Shown here: piece after piece, positions 43,619 through 49,313 of the stretch
How the letters are laid out: the number at the start of each line of letters is the position of its first letter
Position numbering within the stretch: the stretch's first letter is position 1
Source of the DNA: an uncultured Clostridium sp.
GTDB lineage: Bacteria; Bacillota; Clostridia; Clostridiales; Clostridiaceae
DNA length: 49,313 bases
Assembly (NCBI RefSeq): GCF_910588715.1
Contig: NZ_CAJURG010000001.1
Span: forward strand, 828,761 to 878,073
Direction: 5' to 3'
Notes under the pieces: model-generated
Seen by the model: only the letters and a program-made list of their open reading frames with translations
What the model was told of the DNA's origin: nothing
Database searches by the model: none
Program-made: the position numbers and the translations under genes

Positions 43619-43702
43619 TTAAATTAAATGAAATTTTTCTTCATCATAACCTGCAAACATAACTAATCCAACTACTTTTATAACTTCAATTAATTTTTTC
43701 AT
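43619..43702 (-). CDS. Possible 27-residue peptide upstream of the BceRS-like genes
   Basis: A very short ORF (MKKLIEVIKVVGLVMFAG... ending in KFHLI), 27 residues. It has a basic N-terminus, a hydrophobic core (about residues 4-18) and an acidic patch (YDEE), which would allow an amphipathic or membrane-associated helix. A GGGAG sequence lies 10 bases upstream of its ATG. It reads in the same direction as the regulator and kinase genes, with a hairpin between. It lacks the Cys of AgrD-type autoinducers. I do not recognise it; it may be a regulatory peptide, a leader peptide or chance. Confidence 0.45.
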   Translation of the reverse strand: MKKLIEVIKVVGLVMFAGYDEEKFHLI

Positions 43703-43919
43703 TAATAATCAGCTCCCATTTCGTCTTTCGTTATGCTTTTATTATAATAAATATAAATTAAACTTCATATTTAAATACATTACATTTATTTTACATAATC
43801 GTAATAAATAAATTATTAATTTTCTTATAAATAATATTAAATTATTATCTATTAAATATAATAACTAAATTCATCAAATTTTGATATAATATTATGAAGA
43901 ATATAAAAGGAGGGCGAAT

Positions 43920-44336
43920 ATGAATATAATTGTTTGTTTAGATGACAAAAATGGAATGATGTTTAATAAAAGAAGACAAAGTCAAGATAAAATTCTTAGA
44001 AACAACATAAAAGAACTTGTTAAAACTAATAACCTTTTTATGAACGAATATTCTTATAAATTATATAAAGATATTGATTCTGGAAATATAAAGGTTTGTG
44101 AAAACTTCTTAGATGAATGTTCAAAAGGTGATTTTTGTTTAATAGAAAACAAAGAAGTAAAAAGCTATTTAAACAATATAAATGAAATATTTGTTTATAA
44201 ATGGAATAAACTTTATCCATCAGACTTCTATTTTGATATTAATTTAAATACTAGCTCATGGAAATTGATTAATACAGAAGAATTTGAAGGTTCATCTCAT
44301 GAAAAAATAACAAAAGAAACTTATAGGAGAATTTAA
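43920..44336 (+). CDS. Conserved protein of unknown function (often labelled ribonuclease Z)
   Basis: A 138-residue protein that starts MNIIVCLDDKNGMMFNKRRQSQDK and continues with a YSYKLY...ENFLDECSKGDFC region and VYKWNKLYPSDFYFDI. Clostridial homologues are often named ribonuclease Z, but I see no metallo-beta-lactamase HxHxDH motif, so that label is not supported. Its 3' end overlaps the leader of the nuclease gene (stop 44336, next ATG 44339), so the two are co-expressed and probably work together. A TATAAT box at 43885-43890 and RBS AGGAGGG precede it. It could be a cytoplasmic partner or immunity protein of the nuclease, which is inferred from pairing only. Confidence 0.75.
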   Translation: MNIIVCLDDKNGMMFNKRRQSQDKILRNNIKELVKTNNLFMNEYSYKLYKDIDSGNIKVCENFLDECSKGDFCLIENKEVKSYLNNINEIFVYKWNKLYPSDFYFDINLNTSSWKLINTEEFEGSSHEKITKETYRRI

Positions 44337-44338
44337 AA

Positions 44339-45376
44339 ATGAAAAATATACTTAAACTAAAAAATTCTATATTTACGACCTTAATGGTTTTACTATGTTT
44401 ATTAGGATTTATTGGTTGTTCGTCAACTGATACTCCTTCTACAAATAATAATGGACAAGTAGTTGAAAACTCTAATTCAAATAATGTACCTTTAACTAAT
44501 CAAACCGATAATACTAGTTCAAATAACATTAATATTTCTAATGTTAATGATATTCCAGCATACTCTGGTAATGATACTATAATATTAAATAATAATGTTC
44601 CTAACTTTTCTAAATCTGACTTAACTACTACCTCTTTTGAAAAATATAGCCCTTTAGATAGTTTAGGAAGATGTGGAGTTGCATATGCTAATGTTGGAAA
44701 AGATATAATGCCAACAGAAAAAAGAGAATCTATAAGCTCTGTTAAACCAAGTGGTTGGCAATCTATAAAATATGACATTGTTGAAGGAAAATATCTTTAC
44801 AACAGATCTCACTTAATCGGTTATCAATTAACTGCTGAAAATGCAAATAATAGAAACTTAATTACTGGTACAAGATATTTTAACGCTACATTAATGTTAC
44901 CATATGAAAATATGGTTGCCGACTATATAAAGGAAACAAATAACCATGTTTTATATAGAGTGACACCTGTATACGAAGGAAATAATCTTGTTGCAACTGG
45001 TGTTCAAATAGAAGCTAAATCTGTAGAAGATGATGGTGAAGGAATTGAATTTAATGTATTTATTTACAATGTTCAACCAGGAATTACTATAGATTATGCA
45101 ACTGGTAATAGTGCAGTTAGCGGTGAAGAAGTAGTTAAAAATAACTCAACAAATACAACTGCTAATACTAAACCAAATAATAATAGTAGTACTTCAAATA
45201 ATACAAATGACAATTCTTCTACTACAAAAACTATAATAAGAGGAAATTCAAAATCTAAAATTTATCATTGTCCTGGTCAAAAGGATTATGAAAATATGGT
45301 TGATTCTGAATATCTTGTTAACTTTAATAGTGAACAAGAAGCCATTGATGCAGGATATAGAAAAGCTTATAGATAA
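44339..45376 (+). CDS. Secreted lipoprotein nuclease (EndA/NucA-like DNA/RNA non-specific endonuclease)
   Basis: A 345-residue secreted endonuclease. A signal peptide ends in a lipobox (GFIGC, Cys27), so it is likely lipid-anchored. A Ser/Asn/Thr-rich spacer (28-90) follows. The nuclease domain (about 95-260) has the EndA-type core YNRSHLIGYQL (catalytic His), AENANNRNLITGTRYFN and the NHVLYRVTPVYEG stretch. A second Asn/Thr/Ser-rich linker (about 265-300) leads to a C-terminal domain (about 305-345) with SKIYHCPGQKDYENM and EQEAIDAGYRKA. It degrades extracellular DNA or RNA and may supply nucleotides or aid DNA uptake. Its start overlaps the preceding gene's end. Confidence 0.9.
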   Translation: MKNILKLKNSIFTTLMVLLCLLGFIGCSSTDTPSTNNNGQVVENSNSNNVPLTNQTDNTSSNNINISNVNDIPAYSGNDTIILNNNVPNFSKSDLTTTSFEKYSPLDSLGRCGVAYANVGKDIMPTEKRESISSVKPSGWQSIKYDIVEGKYLYNRSHLIGYQLTAENANNRNLITGTRYFNATLMLPYENMVADYIKETNNHVLYRVTPVYEGNNLVATGVQIEAKSVEDDGEGIEFNVFIYNVQPGITIDYATGNSAVSGEEVVKNNSTNTTANTKPNNNSSTSNNTNDNSSTTKTIIRGNSKSKIYHCPGQKDYENMVDSEYLVNFNSEQEAIDAGYRKAYR

Positions 45377-45384
45377 ATTTTTTT

Positions 45385-45413
45385 AAAACTACAGTAAAAT
45401 TTACTGTAGTTTT
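45385..45413 (+). terminator. Terminator of the nuclease operon
   Basis: Stem ACTACAGTAA/TTACTGTAGT followed by seven T, 9 bases past the nuclease stop. The A run on the other side allows it to work in reverse as well. Confidence 0.93.
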
Positions 45414-45436
45414 TTTATTTTATATAAATAAAAATA

Positions 45437-45465
45437 TTGTTAGATACTCTAAAAATAGGTATAAT
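45437..45465 (+). promoter_or_regulatory. Sigma-A promoter of the MFS gene
   Basis: TTGTTA (-35), a 17-base spacer, TATAAT (-10, 45460-45465). The MFS ATG is 42 bases downstream, preceded by GGAGGC. Confidence 0.8.
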
Positions 45466-45506
45466 AAACCAAAGAACAATTAACAAAAATTGGAGGCAAC
45501 TTATTA

Positions 45507-46679
45507 ATGTTTCAACTACTATTAGCAGTTATATATTTATCTTTTATTAGCCTTGGCTTACCAGATTCACTTCTTGGTTCGGCGTGGCCTACTATGTATT
45601 CAGAACTTAAAGTTCCAATTTCATTTGCTGGCATAATCTCTATGATTATTTCTATTGGAACAATTATTTCAAGCTTACAAAGTGATAGATTAACACGAAA
45701 GCTAGGAACTGGTAAGGTGACAGCAATAAGTGTTGCAATCACTGCTATTTCATTATTTGGTTTTTCTATTAGCAACTCCTTCTTATCACTTTGCATTTGG
45801 GCTATTCCTTATGGACTTGGTGCTGGAAGTGTGGATGCATCTTTAAATAATTATGTTGCCCTTAATTATAAAAGTAGACATATGAGTTGGCTTCATTGTA
45901 TGTGGGGTGTTGGAGCAACATTAGGCCCTTATATTATGGGATATGCATTAAACCAAGGAATGGCTTGGAATAGTGGCTATCGTATTATTGCAATATTACA
46001 AATTATTATAACAGCAGTACTTATATTTAGTTTACCACTATGGAAAAAACGTTCTAATACTATAAGTGATAATGTAGATAATATTATATCAAAGCCACTT
46101 TCTTTTAAGGAAATAATAAAAATACCCGGTGCAAAAGAAGTGATGTTATGCTTTTTTTGCTATTGCGCATTAGAACAAACAACTGGTCTTTGGGCAAGTA
46201 GTTATTTAACATTATATAAAGGAATTTCTGCTGATACAGCTGCAAGTTTTGCTGGTATGTTTTTCATAGGAATCACTATTGGACGTGCGTTAAGTGGATT
46301 TATTACAATGAAACTTAATGATATGCAAATGATAAAAATGGGACAACTTATCATAGGATTAGGTATTATTACACTACTTCTTCCCCTTGGAAAATTTGTT
46401 TCACTAATAGGATTAATTTTAATTGGCTTAGGCTGTGCCCCTATTTATCCATGTATTATTCATTCTACTCCATCACATTTTGGAGCAGATAAATCACAAG
46501 CAATTATAGGTGTACAAATGGCAAGTGCATATGTTGGGACATGTATAATGCCTCCTATATTTGGTTTAATTGCAAACCATATTACAGTTTCTCTTTTTCC
46601 AATTTACTTACTTATAATATTGATATTTATGATTGTGATGTATGCATTATTAAATAAAAAAACTAATATCAAAAATTAA
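45507..46679 (+). CDS. MFS transporter
   Basis: A 390-residue major-facilitator protein with twelve hydrophobic segments. The loop 2-3 motif is SDRLTRKLGTGKV, and the later GALSGF-type motif is GRALSGFITMKL. The sequence IYLSFISLGLPDSLLGSAWPTMYSEL near the start is characteristic of FucP/YfkF-like sugar or drug MFS proteins. It may import a sugar or export a compound; the sequence does not decide this. It is monocistronic, with its own promoter and a strong bidirectional terminator. Confidence 0.9.
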   Translation: MFQLLLAVIYLSFISLGLPDSLLGSAWPTMYSELKVPISFAGIISMIISIGTIISSLQSDRLTRKLGTGKVTAISVAITAISLFGFSISNSFLSLCIWAIPYGLGAGSVDASLNNYVALNYKSRHMSWLHCMWGVGATLGPYIMGYALNQGMAWNSGYRIIAILQIIITAVLIFSLPLWKKRSNTISDNVDNIISKPLSFKEIIKIPGAKEVMLCFFCYCALEQTTGLWASSYLTLYKGISADTAASFAGMFFIGITIGRALSGFITMKLNDMQMIKMGQLIIGLGIITLLLPLGKFVSLIGLILIGLGCAPIYPCIIHSTPSHFGADKSQAIIGVQMASAYVGTCIMPPIFGLIANHITVSLFPIYLLIILIFMIVMYALLNKKTNIKN

Positions 46680-46718
46680 TATTAATTACACATAGTTATT
46701 ATATAAGAAAATATTTTT

Positions 46719-46762
46719 AAAATAGGATATTACGCTAATTATTTAGTGTAATATCCTATTTT
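46719..46762. terminator. Bidirectional terminator, 20-bp stem
   Basis: Bases 46719-46738 pair with 46743-46762 over 20 bp with one G-T pair and a 4-nt loop. It lies between the MFS stop (46679) and the stop of the convergent anti-sigma gene (46815). Confidence 0.9.
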
Positions 46763-46814
46763 ATATAACCTTCTCCATTTTAAATAGCATTTATTATTAA
46801 AATAAGCTTTAATA

Positions 46815-47810
46815 TCAATTTATTACTATATCAAATTTTTCTCCAACAACTTTATAATCATTGCTTAATCTTCCACTTTCTTTTGGATATTCTACTGCAT
46901 ATGGAACTACTGTTAATACGTTTGCATTTTGAGATATTTCTTTTTGATTTTTCATAACACCACGATTTTTTTCTTCATATGAACTGTAAAACTCAACATC
47001 ATTTCCTAAATCATCATATCCTTTTAACATTATGTCATATACATTATTTTTATCTTTATTCTCTATTGAGTAATAAATTTTTTGTCCTATATCATTACTC
47101 GTATATTCATTAAAAGTTATTATTTGACCATTTTCTAAAACAAATGAATTGTTTAACATTATATTTTTGCTATTTGAAGCTAAAGTATCACCATTAGCTG
47201 TAAACTTAAATTCCCAAGGTCCCTTTATTTTAATTTCTTTTTCTTCATCGTACAAATATATTGAATCATATTTTATTTCTATCTCCAAATCTCCCTCATT
47301 TAACTCTTTATCTAATTTATACGCTAATACAGTTTCTTCTGTATATCTATCAATTTGCTTACTTGAACCACCTGCTCCACTAGATATCCTCTTTCCATTT
47401 ATATAAACATTTCCACTTAGAGTCATGAATCTATCACTTTTTATGTCTTCATCTAACTTTGTCGTTGTTGATACTATAATTTCATCTCTATCTAAAATAA
47501 CTTCATTTAACTGAACTGTTGCTCCATTTTTAGTTATTGAACTATTAATAACAGTTCTATAATCATTTAAATCATTATTAATATTTAAATAGTCCTTAAC
47601 ATCAAACATAACTAACTTAACGTTTGCACTTATTTCATTTGAAAAAATTGCTCCAAACATTGCAACCCCTAAAGATGCAACCAACAAACTTCTTTTAACC
47701 TTCTTTCTTCTTTTATTTTTTATCTCTTTATACCCCTCAATTGAAGCACTTTTAATAACATCATCTAATCTTGACGAAACTTTTATATCATTTATATCTA
47801 TATTTTTCAT
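46815..47810 (-). CDS. DUF4179 anti-sigma factor
   Basis: A 331-residue single-pass membrane protein. A short cytoplasmic head (1-40, ending in basic KNKRRKKVKR) is followed by one membrane segment (about 41-58, SLLVASLGVAMFGAIF) and a long extracellular domain (about 60-331) of the DUF4179 kind. It is the usual partner of an ECF sigma factor and should hold the sigma encoded upstream inactive at the membrane until released by an outside signal. Its start codon is only 3 bases past the sigma stop, and its RBS GGAGGGA spans that stop, so the two are translationally coupled. Confidence 0.88.
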   Translation of the reverse strand: MKNIDINDIKVSSRLDDVIKSASIEGYKEIKNKRRKKVKRSLLVASLGVAMFGAIFSNEISANVKLVMFDVKDYLNINNDLNDYRTVINSSITKNGATVQLNEVILDRDEIIVSTTTKLDEDIKSDRFMTLSGNVYINGKRISSGAGGSSKQIDRYTEETVLAYKLDKELNEGDLEIEIKYDSIYLYDEEKEIKIKGPWEFKFTANGDTLASNSKNIMLNNSFVLENGQIITFNEYTSNDIGQKIYYSIENKDKNNVYDIMLKGYDDLGNDVEFYSSYEEKNRGVMKNQKEISQNANVLTVVPYAVEYPKESGRLSNDYKVVGEKFDIVIN

Positions 47811-47813
47811 ATT

Positions 47814-48329
47814 CTATCCCTCCAAATACATTTTTAATTTTTTTAACGTTCTATTTAATCTACTTTTTACTGTTCCCAATGGTATATTAATTTCATCTGA
47901 TATATCTTTTAGTGATTTATCATCTAAATATCTCATAACTATTAGCTCTCTTTCCTTTTCCGATAACTTATCTAAACTAGTTATAATATTATAATCTTCA
48001 AAACTGTTTTTATCATCTTCTATAATTAAATTGCTTTCAAAATCACGTATATCTACTAATGTAACCTTACTATTTTTCTTTATATAATCCTTACAAACGT
48101 TTATAGTTATTCTTGTCATCCAAGCATTAAAGTATTGAGGATTTTTTAAAGTCTTTAATGATTTTATAGCTTTTATAATTGCTTCATGAACACAATCTAA
48201 AGTGTCATTTTCATTTTGTAAGTACATAAATGATACTTTATACAAGTTTTCTTTAATTGGATCTAGCAACTTTATAAAGCTATCCATATCCCCATTAACT
48301 GCCCTTCTAAATAATAGTTCATCAACCAT
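47814..48329 (-). CDS. ECF-type RNA polymerase sigma factor
   Basis: A 171-residue extracytoplasmic-function sigma factor. Region 2 (about 5-75) has the AFRRAVNGDMDSF-like start, then YLQNENDTLDCVHEAIIKAIKSL and NPQYFNAWMTRITINVCKDYI. Region 4 (about 118-168) has LSEKERELIVMRYLDDKSLKDISDEINIPLGTVKSRLNRTLKKLK. I start it at the ATG preceded by AAGGGAGA (48329); an ORF start at 48392 would add 21 residues that do not fit the family. It is followed by its DUF4179 anti-sigma factor. A 19-bp inverted repeat lies 69 bases upstream. Confidence 0.93.
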   Translation of the reverse strand: MVDELLFRRAVNGDMDSFIKLLDPIKENLYKVSFMYLQNENDTLDCVHEAIIKAIKSLKTLKNPQYFNAWMTRITINVCKDYIKKNSKVTLVDIRDFESNLIIEDDKNSFEDYNIITSLDKLSEKERELIVMRYLDDKSLKDISDEINIPLGTVKSRLNRTLKKLKMYLEG

Positions 48330-48397
48330 TAATAATTCTCCCTTCTGAACCGATTCATATAATAGACGATTTTTTCTTAAAAAAGGTTCCATAATAT

Positions 48398-48438
48398 AAA
48401 AAAGACTAAATATTTATATTAAATATTTAGTCTTTTTT
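48398..48438. repeat. 19-bp perfect inverted repeat upstream of the sigma factor gene
   Basis: AAAAAAGACTAAATATTTA and its exact complement around a 3-nt TAT centre. It could be a terminator in either direction, but on the minus strand the gene before it already has a terminator (48623-48653), and no plus-strand gene ends here. An operator or autoregulated ECF promoter site is possible. Confidence 0.65.
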
Positions 48439-48622
48439 ATATTTAAATCAATCTTTTTTTTAGCTTTTAATAAATTAAAATTAACTTTCTCTTATTTAAA
48501 TATTTATAATTTAAATTTTTTAAAACTCATTTTACCAAGGTTAATTCTATAAATATATTTTAAATTATATTACATGTTTATAGAAAATTAAAGACTGATG
48601 ACACTTTGTCAGCAGTCTGAAT

Positions 48623-48653
48623 AAAAAGGTAGATAATAAATATCTACCTTTTT
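48623..48653 (-). terminator. Terminator of the secreted protein gene
   Basis: Perfect 13-bp stem AAAAAGGTAGATA/TATCTACCTTTTT with a 5-nt loop, starting 2 bases past the stop. Its downstream arm supplies the U run. Confidence 0.95.
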
Positions 48654-48654
48654 A

Positions 48655-49077
48655 TTAATCTAAACTAATAGTATAATATCCTGAATCTCCATCTGGACAT
48701 GCTTGCAATGTGTAAGTTCCACTAAATGCTGGTATTCTATCTAATCTTACTGTTTGTCCAGGAGCAATGGATTTAGTTTCTCCAACTTGAGCCCCGTTTG
48801 AATTTATTATTCTTACTTTTATTGTAGATGGATTTGAGTCATAATTTGTTACTTTAGGACTATCGGGGAAAATATTGTTAGATGATGTTACATTACACCA
48901 GTTTCCCTTTGATAAATATGCTGTACCCTTCCATTTTACTTTTGCTCCTTTTTCTATAGATTCAACAGAATTATTTAATGAATCATTGGAATTTGAAGCA
49001 AATGTTGTAACTGATGCCCCTAGTAATATTGTGCTTACAAGAACAGATGAAATTATAATTTTATTTTTTAATATCAT
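48655..49077 (-). CDS. Small secreted protein, first copy of a tandem pair
   Basis: A 140-residue protein with a clear signal peptide (about 1-27, ending TTFASNS). The mature part is about 113 residues, beta-rich and soluble-looking, with a Cys in GNWCNVTS and another in LQACPDGDSG, which may form a disulfide. The C-terminus is SGYYTISLD. I do not recognise the family. The promoter shows TATAAT and the RBS is GGGGGA. A 55-base stretch at its 3' end (48681-48735) is repeated exactly at 49259-49313, where a second gene begins to appear. Confidence 0.75.
   Translation of the reverse strand: MILKNKIIISSVLVSTILLGASVTTFASNSNDSLNNSVESIEKGAKVKWKGTAYLSKGNWCNVTSSNNIFPDSPKVTNYDSNPSTIKVRIINSNGAQVGETKSIAPGQTVRLDRIPAFSGTYTLQACPDGDSGYYTISLD
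48681..48735 (-). repeat. 55-bp exact repeat, copy 1
   Basis: Identical to 49259-49313. It encodes IPAFSGTYTLQACPDGDS in both copies and stops matching immediately after that point. The second copy is cut by the window edge, so the true repeat may be longer. Confidence 0.95.
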
Positions 49078-49232
49078 AAATAATGTCCCCCTATATGTAT
49101 ACTGTTATTAAATTATCTAACAACTCAAATTATACATTTTTTTGCAATATAAGTAAATAATTTTTAACTCATCATAAAAATACTATAGTTATTTTTATTA
49201 CCAATACATCCTATATAAATTTATCAACTTAC

Positions 49233-49313
49233 TTAATAGTGTAGAATACACAAATAAACTGAATCTCCATCTGGACATGCTTGCAATGTGTAAGTTCCAC
49301 TAAATGCTGGTAT
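49233..49313 (-). CDS. Second copy of the secreted protein (3' part only, altered C-terminus)
   Basis: The visible 26 codons read IPAFSGTYTLQACPDGDS as in the first copy, then SVYLCILHY-type sequence and a TAA at 49233-49235, in place of the SGYYTISLD end. The switch happens at the edge of the exact repeat, so the copy was either truncated and rejoined to other DNA or is the reading of an older paralogue after recombination. It has no terminator hairpin after it. Its 5' part lies outside the window, so whether it is functional is unknown. Confidence 0.7.
   Translation of the reverse strand: MPAFSGTYTLQACPDGDSVYLCILHY
49259..49313 (-). repeat. 55-bp exact repeat, copy 2
   Basis: Identical to 48681-48735; it continues to the window edge. 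Confidence 0.95.

Noticed and set aside
43619..43702. AgrD-type autoinducing peptide
   Set aside because: There is no cysteine or serine in the position needed for a thiolactone ring and no AgrB-like protease nearby.

Overview
The window looks like chromosomal DNA of a Clostridium (cluster I, sensu stricto). It is very AT-rich, with AT-ending codons, strong AGGAGG-type ribosome binding sites and U-tract terminators throughout. It carries the clostridial scfA/scfB peptide and radical SAM pair, a secreted SH3-containing amidase, a cellobiose-family PTS and a lysoplasmalogenase, which fits plasmalogen-containing clostridia. I cannot name the species. There are no rRNA or tRNA genes, CRISPR array, IS element or prophage block.

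Layout. 1-6.3 kb (minus): truncated cell-wall amidase, Orn/Lys/Arg decarboxylase-family enzyme, M16 peptidase, the scfA-scfB ranthipeptide locus and a small membrane protein. 6.5-19.3 kb: YhgE/Pip membrane protein, divergent DEAD-box helicase facing a holin-like protein across a shared 20-bp terminator, aldo/keto reductase, an 845-residue Mrr-like nuclease plus SF2 helicase protein (defence candidate), secreted GH16 beta-glucanase, thioredoxin, orphan ParA, BioY and a cytoplasmic 5'-nucleotidase-family phosphoesterase. 19.3-25.8 kb: beta-glucoside PTS cluster (LacI, ROK kinase, RpiR, GH1, EIIB, EIIC, EIIA) with two copies of one perfect 14-bp LacI-type operator. 25.8-26.1 kb: a candidate structured non-coding RNA with a 9-bp long-range closing stem and its own terminator.

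26.7-31.8 kb: a histidine kinase, NarL-type regulator, ABC ATPase and two permeases in the order of linearmycin-resistance LnrJKLMN operons. 31.9-35.5 kb: lysoplasmalogenase, Ppx/GppA phosphatase, DUF389 membrane protein and a small membrane protein. 35.7-43.7 kb: a Bce-type antimicrobial-peptide module whose transporter (ATPase and FtsX-like permease) is separated from its BceRS-like two-component system by a MerR regulator, NUDIX hydrolase and MATE exporter. A TNACA-N4-TGTNA box lies upstream of the transporter, and a 27-codon small ORF lies upstream of the regulator. 43.9-49.3 kb: a small conserved protein with a secreted EndA-like nuclease, an MFS transporter, an ECF sigma/DUF4179 anti-sigma pair, and a small secreted protein followed by the start of a second copy cut by the window edge.

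Together, the right two-thirds reads as an envelope-defence and nutrient-acquisition region: two antibiotic-sensing ABC systems, a drug exporter under a MerR switch, extracellular enzymes and an extracytoplasmic sigma factor. The least explained elements are the ncRNA candidate (25838-26050), the nuclease-helicase fusion (11777-14314), the small ORF upstream of the Bce regulator (43619-43702) and the duplicated secreted protein at the right edge.
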